The translations under genes and the position numbers were made by a program. Positions 1 to 9,305 of a DNA stretch of 64,000 nucleotides are shown here, piece by piece; positions within the stretch are counted from its first letter, which is position 1, and each line of letters begins with the position of its first letter. This DNA comes from Sphingomonas faeni (GTDB lineage Bacteria; Pseudomonadota; Alphaproteobacteria; Sphingomonadales; Sphingomonadaceae): contig NZ_JANBVH010000011.1 in assembly GCF_024273235.1 (NCBI RefSeq), positions 62,001 through 126,000 on the forward strand. The letters run 5' to 3'. The notes below the pieces were generated by a model that was given only the letters and a program-made list of their open reading frames with translations, had not been told where the DNA came from and did no database searches.

Positions 1-75
1 GCCCTTACGATGACAATCTTATGACAGATGCAGATCAAGCGATGGTCCGGCCTGATTTGGGACGCCGCCCTCAAC

Positions 76-203
76 GATCCTCCCCCGCCAGGGGGAGGTG
101 GCACCGAAGGTGACGGAGGGGGAGGACACGCAACCGATGTGTCGCCTACCTCCCCCTCCGTCTGGCATGCGCCAGCCACCTCCCCCTTGCGGGGGAGGAT
201 CGA
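76..203. repeat. Family A palindromic element, copy 1
   Basis: About 128 bp that can fold as three hairpins. The left arm pairs CCTCCCCC with GGGGGAGG, the middle pairs GACGGAGGGGGAGG with CCTCCCCCTCCGTC, and the right arm again pairs CCTCCCCC with GGGGGAGG. The outer arms are also inverted copies of each other. Three more copies lie near 39.2, 47.2 and 56.0 kb. It lies 37 bp beyond the stop of the minus-strand urcA gene. The first 240 bases hold no gene that I can support; open frames through the repeat are low-complexity artefacts. Confidence 0.85.
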
Positions 204-240
204 TGAGAACCGACGTCCTTGGCCCGATCAGCGCGCTAGT

Positions 241-570
241 TCAGCGAACAGCGCCGATGCTGGCGAGTTGGGTCCCGCTCCCTCCGAGCAACGCGGCCAG
301 CTTCACGCTCGCATCCGCGGTCATCTCCTGACGGCACTGCCGCGAATCGGCGAGCGCGTCGAGGCCACCGGTCCGCGGCTGGCAGGCGCTGGCGATTGCC
401 GAGCGCAGCCGGCGCTGGAACGCGGTCCGCCCGGCATCGCTGGTCAGGTCGAGCCCGGCGCGCGATACGCGCACCGACACCGGTTCGCGCGCGGGACTGG
501 CCGATGCGCCCGCCGAGAACAGGCACGCGCCGACGATCGCCGCCGAAGCGACGCTGATGAAAAGCTTCAT
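241..570 (-). CDS. UrcA family protein
   Basis: A 109-residue exported protein. The first 24 residues form a signal peptide (basic start, hydrophobic core, cleavage around ASASPA). The mature part has the pattern of UrcA-family proteins: a V-x-V strand, a G-R-x-x-L/F-x-x-R segment and two Cys (in ACQPR and QCRQEM) that could form a disulphide. The family is common in Sphingomonadales and has no established biochemical role. It stands alone with a GGAAC-type ribosome site a few bases before the ATG. A family A repeat follows its stop. The family call is by pattern recognition, and the function is unknown. Confidence 0.75.
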   Translation of the reverse strand: MKLFISVASAAIVGACLFSAGASASPAREPVSVRVSRAGLDLTSDAGRTAFQRRLRSAIASACQPRTGGLDALADSRQCRQEMTADASVKLAALLGGSGTQLASIGAVR

Positions 571-796
571 GATGATGTTCCTCGATTGGTCCTGCGGTCC
601 GCGGGCCTCGGCCTGCGGGCGACGGCGCCAGTGCGTCGGGACGCCTTTCTGTATGCGGCATCTCCGACGACGAACCTCGTCGCTGCGCAGTTCCTAGGCT
701 CGCTTCATGACGCCCACGCGACGCTTTCGCGACGGTTCGACACCGCCACCACCATTCGCCGCACATAGTCGCAAGCGCCGCGCGAACGGCCCGATG

Positions 797-1201
797 TCAC
801 ATGCCCGGATATCGCTCGAACGCAGGCAATGCGGCCACGTCCGCCATCCACTACAGGCGATCGGCCACCTGGATATGCGCACCCGGCGTCACCGCTTCGG
901 GATCGTCGAGCGTACATGACTGCACATCGATGATTCCCGGCAAAAATTCGGCGTTGGCATAGGACAGCCCCGTCCCGCACCGCCCGCAGAACTGCCGCCG
1001 GCCAGATGCGGACGATTCGTACGTCACCGGATCGCCCGAGATCGTCACCTGCTCCGTCTTGAACGCGATCCAGCCGACCATCGGCGCGCCCGAACTCCGA
1101 CGGCAATCGCCGCAATGACACAGCGCATGATGCTCGGGCTCGCCCTGGGTTTCGTAGTGGATCGCGCCGCAATGGCACCGCCCCGTCATTTTTGTCGTCA
1201 T
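797..1201 (-). pseudogene. GFA-family (CENP-V/GFA domain) protein, interrupted by an in-frame TAG
   Basis: Reading from the ATG at 1201, the protein begins MTTKMTGRCHCG and has the full zinc-binding Cys set of the glutathione-dependent formaldehyde-activating (GFA) fold: C9, C11, C28, C30, C33, C72 and C75. The reading frame meets TAG at 851-853, after IQVADRL (116 aa). The same frame then continues WMADVAALPAFERYPGM to a TGA at 797-799. That tail is what GFA proteins normally carry after the D-R-x-x-W segment. So a single nonsense change has removed the last 17 residues. The zinc sites are intact, so partial activity is possible. GFA proteins are of uncertain function despite the name. Confidence 0.8.
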
Positions 1202-1253
1202 GGCCAGTCCCCTATAGTCCCTGTTTGCTCGACACGGCCCTGCCGACGGCAAT

Positions 1254-1293
1254 CCTCATCCTACAGAAACGGCCCTCATCCTACAGAAACGGC
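1254..1293. repeat. 20-bp tandem duplication at the 3' end of the protease gene
   Basis: CCTCATCCTACAGAAACGGC occurs twice head to tail (1254-1273 and 1274-1293). The second copy contains the last codons and stop of the minus-strand protease gene; the first lies just past the stop. This looks like a recent slippage or short tandem duplication. Confidence 0.9.
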
Positions 1294-2468
1294 TTGAGGA
1301 CGAACGTCCGGTCCGACGCGATGCCACCCCGTTCGACCGACAGCGTCACTGGCGTACCCGGCGCGCCGCTGATCTTGCGGATCACCGTCGGGAACGGTTC
1401 GCCGACGATCCGGTCGCCGATCTTGACGCCCGCAGCAGCAGCCGGACTGCCCGTACCGACCGCGGCCACGGTCATGCTTTCGCCTTTCCGGTCGATCCAC
1501 AGCCCCGACATCCCATAGCGCTCTTCCGAAGCGTCGGCGGTGGTGTGCCGTTTGACCCACAGCGCACGCGCCCGCACGTCCGTCGACAGGTTGAACTGCC
1601 GCAATACCTGCAACCCGATGATGCCGTTGACCCGCGGCCGCGTGTCTCCCTCGCCGCGAAGCATGACCAATGGGCGGTCGAACTGCGAGTCGCCGAACGT
1701 GAAGCTGGCGGCGCGCACGATCCTGGCAATCCCGGCCTGTCCGCCGATCCCGCGCGGCCGCACCGGCGCGTAGGGCTGCGTCTCGTTCCACAACCCGAGC
1801 GATTGCGCGGTCGGCCGATCAAGCGACAATCCGCCCGGCGCCCCCGTATCGAGCAGGAACCGCAGGCCCCTGCCCCCGACCGTTGCACTCCCGTACAGAT
1901 GCCGCGATCCGGCGCCAGGTCCGCTCCCCGACGCCATGTCGCTGATCGCGGACTCGATCCGGTAATAGCCGGTCCGCGGCGGGTGCCCGTCGGGATAGGT
2001 CCGCCACTCGCCGGCCTCGATGTCGAGGTCGCTGTCCATCGTGGTCAGTATCCCGGCGGCGAGCATTCCTTTCACGTCGCTGCCGAAACCGAAACCGTCC
2101 ACGCCGGCGAAAGCGACCGCGTTCTGCCGAACGCCCCCGCCGAACACGATGTCGCGAGCGAGGTAGACGGGCACGGTCGTCCGTCCGCCCACGCCCGAAG
2201 CTCGGGTCATGCCCGTCGGGGTCAGCTTGAGGGATTTTGCCAGCTCGTTGTCGATCAGGCTGAGAAAGCCACCAGTGTCGATGGCAAACAGATACGGTCC
2301 CGCATCGCCGATCATCACCGCCATCACGACGCGGCTGCCGACAAGTTCGATCTTGCTGACCAGCACGCGCCCGGGCTCGGCCGCGATCGCGCGCGCCACG
2401 CCGATCGTGTCGATCGCAATGCCACCGCCGGCCACCGCCAGCATCCGAATCACGTCACGTCGATCCAT
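1281..2468 (-). CDS. Retropepsin-like aspartic protease with C-terminal PDZ domain
   Basis: 395 residues from the ATG at 2468. The N-terminus (MDRRDVIRMLAVAGGG) resembles a Tat or Sec signal, so the protein is probably exported. Two retropepsin-type active-site motifs are present: FAIDTGG at residues 61-67 and FLLDTGA near 215, each followed by a hydrophobic strand. Two DTG motifs in one chain suggest an intramolecular pair of lobes. Residues from about 320 form a PDZ domain (VGTGSPAAAAGVKIGDRIVG). The substrate is not known. It is divergent from uvrD with about 100 bp between them. An upstream extension to 2528 is open but lacks the signal-like start. Confidence 0.8.
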   Translation of the reverse strand: MDRRDVIRMLAVAGGGIAIDTIGVARAIAAEPGRVLVSKIELVGSRVVMAVMIGDAGPYLFAIDTGGFLSLIDNELAKSLKLTPTGMTRASGVGGRTTVPVYLARDIVFGGGVRQNAVAFAGVDGFGFGSDVKGMLAAGILTTMDSDLDIEAGEWRTYPDGHPPRTGYYRIESAISDMASGSGPGAGSRHLYGSATVGGRGLRFLLDTGAPGGLSLDRPTAQSLGLWNETQPYAPVRPRGIGGQAGIARIVRAASFTFGDSQFDRPLVMLRGEGDTRPRVNGIIGLQVLRQFNLSTDVRARALWVKRHTTADASEERYGMSGLWIDRKGESMTVAAVGTGSPAAAAGVKIGDRIVGEPFPTVIRKISGAPGTPVTLSVERGGIASDRTFVLKPFL

Positions 2469-2568
2469 CCGGCATCTCCCTGGCACGCACCACCACCCTA
2501 CCGCATGCCGTCGCGCCGACAAGACCAAGTGCTTGCCCGATCGGCCGCCGTTCCCTACCTGTTCACCG

Positions 2569-4860
2569 GTGAACCAGATCGCCCAAACGTCCGCGCCGCA
2601 CGCCGAGCCCCCCTATCTCCGCGGTCTCAATCCGCCGCAGCGCGAGGCCGTGCTGACCACCGACGGCCCGGTCCTGATCATCGCCGGCGCCGGCACCGGC
2701 AAGACCGCGGCGCTGACCGCCCGCCTCGCGCACCTGATCTTCACCAGGAAGGCGTGGCCTTCGGAGATCCTGAGCGTCACCTTCACCAACAAGGCTGCGC
2801 GCGAGATGCGCGAGCGGGTTGGGCGGCTGGTCGGCGACGCGGTCGAGGGGATGCCGTGGCTCGGCACGTTCCACGCGATCGCCGCCAAGATGCTGCGGCG
2901 TCATGCCGAACTGGTCGGGCTGCAGTCCAATTTCACGATCCTCGATACCGACGACCAGTTGCGATTGCTCAAACAGCTGATCCTCGCCGCCGATATCGAC
3001 GAGAAGCGCTTCCCGACGCGCAGCCTCGCCGGGCTGATCGACCAGTGGAAGAACAAGGGCCTCGTCCCCGCCGACATCGATGCCGGTGAGTCCGAACGTT
3101 ACGCCAACGGCCGCGGCGGTGAGCTGTACCAGCAATACCAGACCCGCCTGATCGCGCTCAACGCGTGCGACTTCGGCGACCTGCTGCTGCACATGCTGGT
3201 GATCCTGAAGACGCACCGCGACGTGCTGAGCCTGTATCAGCAGCGCTTCAAATACATCATGGTCGACGAGTATCAGGATACCAACTCGTCGCAATATCTC
3301 TGGCTGCGGCTGCTCGCGCAGGAGCGCAAGAACATCGCCTGCGTCGGCGACGACGACCAGTCGATCTATTCGTGGCGCGGCGCGCAGGTCGAGAACATCC
3401 TGAAGTTCGAGCGCGATTTTCCGGGGGCGAAGGTCATCCGCCTGGAGCAGAATTACCGTAGTACGCCGCATATCCTCGGCGCCGCGTCGGGCGTGATCGC
3501 GAACAACGGCGGCCGCCTCGGCAAGCAGCTCTGGACCGAGCGCGACGTCGGCGAGAAGGTCAAGGTCATCGGCGTCTGGGACGGCCCCGAAGAAGCGCGT
3601 CGGGTCGGCGAGGAGATCGACATCGTCCGCCGCTCTGGCAAGTCCTTGGACGAGGTCGCGATCCTGGTCCGCGCGCAGCATCAGACGCGCGAGTTCGAGG
3701 ACCGCTTCATCGCGATCGGCATGCCGTACAAGATCGTCGGCGGCTTCCGCTTCTACGAACGCGCCGAAATCCGCGACGCGCTGGCGTACCTCCGCGTGGT
3801 CAACCAGCCGGCGGACGACCTCGCCTTCGAACGCATCGTCAACGTCCCCAAGCGGGGCCTCGGCGACAAGGCCGTCGCGCGCATCCACCAGCTCGCCCGC
3901 GCCACCGGCACGCCGCTGACGACGGCCGCCGCGCGCATCCTCGACACCGACGAACTGACCGGCGCGGCGAAGAAGTCGCTCGGACGGCTGGTGGGCGACA
4001 TCGCGCGGTGGCGCGACATGGCGACCAGCCTGCCCCACGCCGAACTCGCGCGACAGTTGCTGGACGAGAGCGGCTACACGGCGATGTACCAGGCCGAAAA
4101 GTCGGTCGAAGCGACCGGCCGCCTCGAGAACCTCAGCGAACTCGTCCGCGCGATGGAGGAATACGACTCGCTCGGCGCGTTCCTCGAACACGTGTCGCTG
4201 GTGATGGACAACGAGGGCGGCGCGCAGGATCCACAGGTCACGATCATGACGATCCACGCCGCCAAGGGCCTCGAATACGACACGGTATTCCTGGTTGGCT
4301 GGGAAGAAGGCCTGTTCCCGTCGCAGCGCTCCTTGGACGAAGGCGGCGTGAAGAGCCTCGAGGAAGAACGCCGCCTCGCCTATGTCGCGATCACGCGCGC
4401 GCGGCGTCTGGCCGTGATCCTCCACGCCGCCAACCGCCGCATCTACGGCCAGTGGAACTCGTCGATCCCGAGCCGCTTCGTCGCCGAACTCCCCGCCGAG
4501 CATATCGACACCGAAACCACGATGTCCGGCGGCGCGAGCCTGTGGCAAGCCAACTGGTCCGACCGCGCCGATCCCTTCGCCGACGTGGCACGCGGCACTG
4601 GAAGAGGCCCCGGCTGGCAGCGCGCTGCCGGTACCGGCAGCACCTTCAACGCCAAACCCGCGCGCGTCGTCGAGAGCCGATCCAGCGCGATCAGTCTCGG
4701 CAACAAGGGTCGCGACGACCTGTCGCTCGGCATGCGCGTATTCCACCAGAAGTTCGGCTACGGCGCGATCGCCGAGATCGAAGGCAACAAGCTGGAGATC
4801 GACTTCGAGACGTCCGGTCGCAAGCGCGTGATGGACAGCTTCGTCACGATCAACCCGTAG
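2569..4860 (+). CDS. uvrD: ATP-dependent DNA helicase UvrD/PcrA type
   Basis: A superfamily 1A 3'-5' helicase that unwinds DNA in nucleotide-excision and mismatch repair. The motifs appear in order: Walker A AGAGTGKT at residues 39-46, motif II DEYQDTN near 232, motif III GDDDQSIYSWRGA, motif IV EQNYRST, motif V TIHAAKGLEYD and motif VI YVAITRARR near 604. The last 50 residues (G-M-R-V-x-H-x-K-F-G-Y-G) match the small Tudor-like RNA-polymerase-binding tail of PcrA/UvrD. I chose a GTG at 2569 (763 aa). The frame is open further upstream, but that would overlap the divergent protease gene and adds no helicase sequence. No clear Shine-Dalgarno site precedes the GTG, so the start is uncertain. 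Confidence 0.93.
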   Translation: MNQIAQTSAPHAEPPYLRGLNPPQREAVLTTDGPVLIIAGAGTGKTAALTARLAHLIFTRKAWPSEILSVTFTNKAAREMRERVGRLVGDAVEGMPWLGTFHAIAAKMLRRHAELVGLQSNFTILDTDDQLRLLKQLILAADIDEKRFPTRSLAGLIDQWKNKGLVPADIDAGESERYANGRGGELYQQYQTRLIALNACDFGDLLLHMLVILKTHRDVLSLYQQRFKYIMVDEYQDTNSSQYLWLRLLAQERKNIACVGDDDQSIYSWRGAQVENILKFERDFPGAKVIRLEQNYRSTPHILGAASGVIANNGGRLGKQLWTERDVGEKVKVIGVWDGPEEARRVGEEIDIVRRSGKSLDEVAILVRAQHQTREFEDRFIAIGMPYKIVGGFRFYERAEIRDALAYLRVVNQPADDLAFERIVNVPKRGLGDKAVARIHQLARATGTPLTTAAARILDTDELTGAAKKSLGRLVGDIARWRDMATSLPHAELARQLLDESGYTAMYQAEKSVEATGRLENLSELVRAMEEYDSLGAFLEHVSLVMDNEGGAQDPQVTIMTIHAAKGLEYDTVFLVGWEEGLFPSQRSLDEGGVKSLEEERRLAYVAITRARRLAVILHAANRRIYGQWNSSIPSRFVAELPAEHIDTETTMSGGASLWQANWSDRADPFADVARGTGRGPGWQRAAGTGSTFNAKPARVVESRSSAISLGNKGRDDLSLGMRVFHQKFGYGAIAEIEGNKLEIDFETSGRKRVMDSFVTINP

Positions 4861-4879
4861 ACGTCCCTGCTCGCTCGAC

Positions 4880-4910
4880 AAAAAAAGGGCCCGCCATCGC
4901 TGGCGGGCCC
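4880..4910 (-). terminator. Intrinsic terminator between uvrD and the TonB receptor gene
   Basis: GGGCCCGCC (4887-4895) pairs perfectly with GGCGGGCCC (4902-4910) around a 6-nt loop. Seven A residues precede it on the plus strand, so on the minus strand the stem is followed by a T-run. It lies 19 bp after the stop of the minus-strand receptor gene and 19 bp past uvrD, so it may serve both directions. Confidence 0.9.
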
Positions 4911-4928
4911 CAGTCGGGGGAGAGAGAC

Positions 4929-7900
4929 TTAGAACTTGATCGTGGTGCCGATCGACAGGCTGCGGCCGAGCGAGTCGTAGCGCTGCGGGATCGTGTTGGT
5001 CCGCGCGAGCGCGACGTTGTACGAGTCCGGAACGATCGGCGCGCTCTTGTCGAGCAGGTTGTTCGCGATCAGGCGCAGCGAGAACTGCTTGGCGATCGCG
5101 AAGTTGAGCGCGAGGTCGAAATAGCTCTGCGGCGCGACCCGGTAGTAGCTGGTCCGTGCGCGGGCATCGGTGCCGCCGATCGCCTCGTCACCCGAATTGT
5201 CCGCGTTGGTCAACGATCCGACATAGCGCCAGTTGAACGATGCGCTGAAGCCCCGGTCGACCGTGGTGTAGGTCGCGCGCAGGCCGTGCGACCATTTCGG
5301 AATTAGCTGACCGCAACCATTGCCGTAATAGCCGACGCAGTTGCGCTTCGGCTGGACCGGCGAATCCTGGCCACCGGCAAACGTCGTCAGCGATCCGTTG
5401 AAGTTCCAGTCGATCTTGCCCGCGCTGGCCAGATCCAGCGTGTACTGCGCCTGGAAATCATAGCCGCGCGCGATCGACTGGTAGAAATTGGTCGTGCCCT
5501 GGCGGATATACCCGGTGGTCGGGTTGCTCGCCGCCGACGAATACAGCGTGCCGGTGCCGGGATTGCGGACGATGCCCTGGCAGAAATACTGATCGCCATT
5601 CGAACGCAGGCAGCCATCGGTGTAATAGCTGTAGTCGTTATAGCCGAGCGAATCGTTGATCTTGATCCGGTAGCGATCGACCGAGAACACCAGCCCGCGG
5701 ACGAACCGGGGCTTCACGATCAGGCCGTAAGTCTGCGTGTAGGCGGTTTCCGGATCGGCGGTGAAGCCACCCGAGCGCACCGTGCACCCGGTCGCCCCGG
5801 TCGAGGCATCGCCCGGGCAGATCAGCGTCGGGCTGCCATACAGCGCGTCGGAAAGACCGGTCGCGCGGCAGACATCGCGCGAGGCGATCGGCGTGCCATA
5901 GGTGACGCCGCCATTCGCGTTGGTGGTGACGGTCGGCGCGCAGAAATCGTTGAACGTCCCCGAGCCTCCGCGGGCGAACTCGACGTTGGTCGCCTGGCGG
6001 ATTTCGACCACGGTCGGTGCGCGCTGCGCCTTGTTGAACGACGCGCGGAAGGTCAGGTCGCTGACTGGCGCATAGATGCCCTCGACCTTCCAGGTGTTGA
6101 AGGTGCTCGGGTTGCTGCTGTACTTCGAGACGCGGTAGCCGCCGTTCACCTGCAACAGGTCGACGAAGCGCTTGTGCTCGACGAGCGGCGCCTGGACCTC
6201 GATATTGGCCTCCCAGACGTCCTGCTTCAGATAGCTGTCGGTGCCGCCCAGGCCTGCGCGATACACGCTGTCGGCGGTCGATTTCAGCGTATCCTTGCGG
6301 TATTCCGTGCCCAGCGCGATCGCGACGCCCTGTTCGGCGAATGGCGACGTGATACCGTATTTGCCGAGGTCGCCGGTCACGTTGGCCTGCACGTCGTACA
6401 GCGTGCCGGTCGTGGTCGAGGTGCCCTGGTCGTACAGATAGTCGATCAGCGCGGCATTCGTGTTACCGGCGCTGAACGCGTCGAACGGCACGCAGGCGGC
6501 ATCGGTGGTGGTGGCGCAGGTCGGCGAGGTACGCGTACCGCCGACGTTGATCGAGTTCTGCAGGTTGGTCGAGTTGACGAAGCTCGGCGTGTAATCCTGA
6601 TGGTTGCGCGCATAGACGCCGCCGACATCATAGGTCCAGGCGTCGCCGACCTTGCCACGCAGGCCACCGGTCAGGCGCACGCCGGTGTTAAGGTACGTAT
6701 CCGGCTGATCGTTGCCCTCGCCGAGGCGATAGCGCAGGTCGATCGGTGCCGTCGCCGTGGTACCGGCAGCCGCGCCGCAGATCGCGGTCGCCTGCGATCC
6801 CGACAGGAACGGATTGTTGCAGTTGACGTTCACGGTGCCGCCCGCGATCGCCGGATAGTTGTTGTACGACTTGTCGCGGAACCAGATGCCCGACGCATAC
6901 AACTCGGCGTCCGGTGCGATGTCCAGGCTGACGAAGCCGCCGGCGTTCACGCGCTCGGACGGGCGCTGATAGGCATAGTTGCTGAAATAGTTCGACGCGT
7001 TGCCGGCACCCGGACCGAACGGCACGAATTCGCGCGTGCCGTTGGGGTTGTTGACGTATTGCGCGTTGGCGTTCGCGCCGGTCTGTGGCGTGATGAGGCC
7101 GCTCGTCGAGCTGCTCGGGGTCAGGCCGCACGACAGCGGCGCGTTCAGGCTCAACTGAGTCAGGTAGCAGCCCGAATTCGAGCGCGCCGACAGCAGCACC
7201 TCGTCGGTATGCTTATAGTTGACGAAGCCGTTGACCCGGAGTGCACCGTCGAAGAACTTCTTGCCCGCGGTGACCGTGATGTCGGCACGACCGCCATCAT
7301 TGGTCAGGCCCTTGGCGCTGTTGAAGCCCGACGCGCGCGCCAGCGACGACACCACGGTGTCCTTGTTGTTGTGATTGTAGAGGCTGTAGTTGCCGTCGAT
7401 CTGAAGGCCTTCGAAATCCTTCTTAAGGACGAAGTTGACGACGCCTGCAACCGCGTCCGATCCATAGACCGACGACGCACCGCCGGTCAGCACATCGACC
7501 CGCTCGAGCAGCGACGGCGGGATGATGCCGACGTCCTGGCCGTTCTGCGTGCCGAGGCGCTTGCCGTCGATCAGGACCAGCGTGCGCTCGAACCCAAGGC
7601 TGCGCAGCTTGATCCGCTGGCGACCGTCGGAGTCGTTATAGGTCTGCTGGCTGTCCGGCGCGACCTGCGGGAGGCGGTTCAGCACGTCCTCGACATTAAC
7701 CGCGGCCTGCGCGCGGATGTCCTGCGCGGTGACCGAAGTGATCGGCGCGGCCGACGTCGTGTTGGGCCGTTGGATGCGCGATCCGGTGACGACGATCGAC
7801 TCGTTCGCGCCGCTATCCTGGTCGACTGCGGTGGTCGCGGTGGTCGCATCGGCCTGGACCTTGGCGTCGGCGGGGGTCGGCGCAGCGGCCTGGGCCGGCG

Positions 7901-8000
7901 TGACGGAATCGGGCGTCGCCTCCTGCGCTGCGCCGGGCAGTGCCCACAGCATCAGCGAACCGGTTAGCGCTATCTTCGATACCGAATGACTGAAGTTCAT
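4929..8000 (-). CDS. TonB-dependent outer membrane receptor
   Basis: 1023 residues. A Sec signal peptide ends near GAAQEA. An Ala/Thr-rich linker leads to a TonB-box-like ESIVVTGSRI. The plug domain follows (APITSVTAQDIRAQ, VLIDGKRLG, GGASSVYGSDAVAGVVNFV), and then a long 22-strand-type beta barrel ending in aromatic SIGTTIKF. Such receptors import chelated metals, glycans or peptides with energy from TonB-ExbBD. The substrate cannot be read from sequence. It is divergent from a Tat-exported glycosylasparaginase, which suggests a glycopeptide or amino-acid-conjugate substrate; that is inference from context. Confidence 0.93.
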   Translation of the reverse strand: MNFSHSVSKIALTGSLMLWALPGAAQEATPDSVTPAQAAAPTPADAKVQADATTATTAVDQDSGANESIVVTGSRIQRPNTTSAAPITSVTAQDIRAQAAVNVEDVLNRLPQVAPDSQQTYNDSDGRQRIKLRSLGFERTLVLIDGKRLGTQNGQDVGIIPPSLLERVDVLTGGASSVYGSDAVAGVVNFVLKKDFEGLQIDGNYSLYNHNNKDTVVSSLARASGFNSAKGLTNDGGRADITVTAGKKFFDGALRVNGFVNYKHTDEVLLSARSNSGCYLTQLSLNAPLSCGLTPSSSTSGLITPQTGANANAQYVNNPNGTREFVPFGPGAGNASNYFSNYAYQRPSERVNAGGFVSLDIAPDAELYASGIWFRDKSYNNYPAIAGGTVNVNCNNPFLSGSQATAICGAAAGTTATAPIDLRYRLGEGNDQPDTYLNTGVRLTGGLRGKVGDAWTYDVGGVYARNHQDYTPSFVNSTNLQNSINVGGTRTSPTCATTTDAACVPFDAFSAGNTNAALIDYLYDQGTSTTTGTLYDVQANVTGDLGKYGITSPFAEQGVAIALGTEYRKDTLKSTADSVYRAGLGGTDSYLKQDVWEANIEVQAPLVEHKRFVDLLQVNGGYRVSKYSSNPSTFNTWKVEGIYAPVSDLTFRASFNKAQRAPTVVEIRQATNVEFARGGSGTFNDFCAPTVTTNANGGVTYGTPIASRDVCRATGLSDALYGSPTLICPGDASTGATGCTVRSGGFTADPETAYTQTYGLIVKPRFVRGLVFSVDRYRIKINDSLGYNDYSYYTDGCLRSNGDQYFCQGIVRNPGTGTLYSSAASNPTTGYIRQGTTNFYQSIARGYDFQAQYTLDLASAGKIDWNFNGSLTTFAGGQDSPVQPKRNCVGYYGNGCGQLIPKWSHGLRATYTTVDRGFSASFNWRYVGSLTNADNSGDEAIGGTDARARTSYYRVAPQSYFDLALNFAIAKQFSLRLIANNLLDKSAPIVPDSYNVALARTNTIPQRYDSLGRSLSIGTTIKF

Positions 8001-8204
8001 ACCCTACCCCTTGTCCCGGATTGCGCGACGTCGCTTGCCCGGCGTGTGGGTTACAGGCTTGATCATATAATTCCTGGCGTCAATACCTATACCATACCTT
8101 TATGGAACATTTACGACGGGTTGTTGCAAATGCGTGACGCCTCTGGCGAACCATGCCGCACCGCGATACCGTCCGGATATCACGTGAAATGAGGGCCGAT
8201 ACCG

Positions 8205-9242
8205 ATGACTTCACGCCGTTCACTGCTCGCAAGCCTCGGTACGATCGGGACTTTCTCTTTGGCCGCGCCATTTTCCAAGGCTGCCGCTGCCGCGGCAACC
8301 GGTGGCCGATCGGGGGCAGTGGTCCTGTCGACCTGGGATTTCGGCGCCGCCGCCAATGCCGCGGCATTCGCACGACTCGCCGCAGGTGGATCGCTGATCG
8401 ACGCGGTCGAGGCTGGCGCGATGGTACCGGAAGCGGACCCGGCCAATCATAGCGTCGGCTATTCGGGCTATCCCGATCGCGACGGGCATGTGACGCTCGA
8501 TGCCGTCATCATGGACGATGCGGGGGGCGTCGGCGCGGTCGCGGCGCTGGAGGATACGGTGCACGCGATCTCGGTCGCGCGGCGGGTGATGGAGAGGACG
8601 CCGCACACGTTCCTGGTCGGCGAAGGCGCGACGCGGTTCGCGCGCGATCAGGGCTTTCCACAGCAGTCGCTGCTGACGCCAGAGTCCGAGAAGGCGTGGC
8701 GGGAATGGCTGAAAACCGCCAAATATCAACCCGAAGCGAATAGCGAAGTGCGCGGGCTCACGCCGGCCCGAACGCCGGCCCGAACGCCGGGGGGTGCGCT
8801 GGATCACGACACGATCGGGCTGCTGGCACGGACGGCCGACGGGCGGATGGCGGGTGCCTGCACGACCTCGGGCATGGCGTTCAAGATGCGCGGGCGGGTC
8901 GGCGATTCACCGCAGGTCGGCTCGGGCCTGTACGTCGAGGCGGGCGTCGGCGGCGCGACCTCGACCGGGCTCGGCGAAGAGGTCACCCGGGTCGCGGGCT
9001 CGGCGCGGGTGGTCGCCTCGATGCGCGGCGGCGCCACTGCGCAGCAGGCGTGCGAAGAGGTGGTCCGCCATATCGCCAAGCTGCGCGGCGATGCGATCCG
9101 CGGCGTCCAGGTCGGCTTCCTCGCGCTCGATCCCAGGGGCAATGTCGGCGCGTTCTGCCTGCTGCCCGGCTTCACCTATGCCGTGACCAATGCGGCAGGC
9201 CGGACGACGGTGCTGAAAGCGGCATCCTTGTTCAAGGCGTAA
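8205..9242 (+). CDS. N4-(beta-N-acetylglucosaminyl)-L-asparaginase family hydrolase, Tat-exported
   Basis: 345 residues of the Ntn-hydrolase glycosylasparaginase/isoaspartyl-peptidase family, which cleaves the GlcNAc-Asn bond of N-glycopeptides or related asparagine derivatives. A twin-arginine signal (SRRSLLASLGTIG) is followed by an Ala-rich cleavage region. The autoprocessing site is H-D-T-I-G near residue 204, where the Thr becomes the N-terminal nucleophile of the beta chain. Downstream G-M-A-F-K and R-x-G-D-S match the substrate-binding elements. Just before the cleavage site a 12-bp unit (8764-8788) is repeated, giving TPARTPARTP. That lies in the variable linker and should not matter for catalysis. 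Confidence 0.88.
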   Translation: MTSRRSLLASLGTIGTFSLAAPFSKAAAAAATGGRSGAVVLSTWDFGAAANAAAFARLAAGGSLIDAVEAGAMVPEADPANHSVGYSGYPDRDGHVTLDAVIMDDAGGVGAVAALEDTVHAISVARRVMERTPHTFLVGEGATRFARDQGFPQQSLLTPESEKAWREWLKTAKYQPEANSEVRGLTPARTPARTPGGALDHDTIGLLARTADGRMAGACTTSGMAFKMRGRVGDSPQVGSGLYVEAGVGGATSTGLGEEVTRVAGSARVVASMRGGATAQQACEEVVRHIAKLRGDAIRGVQVGFLALDPRGNVGAFCLLPGFTYAVTNAAGRTTVLKAASLFKA

Positions 9243-9305
9243 CGCGATCGTGACAATGCCACTGGTGAGACAATACCAATCCAACCCGGACAAGACCGGG
9301 CGAGC

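Noticed and set aside
2563..4881. 772-codon minus-strand frame opposite uvrD
   Set aside because: A GC-rich antisense shadow. The plus strand has all helicase motifs; the antisense product is Arg/Asp/Val-rich without a fold signature.
6174..7967. 597-codon plus-strand frame inside the TonB receptor gene
   Set aside because: Antisense to an unambiguous receptor; composition is that of a shadow frame.
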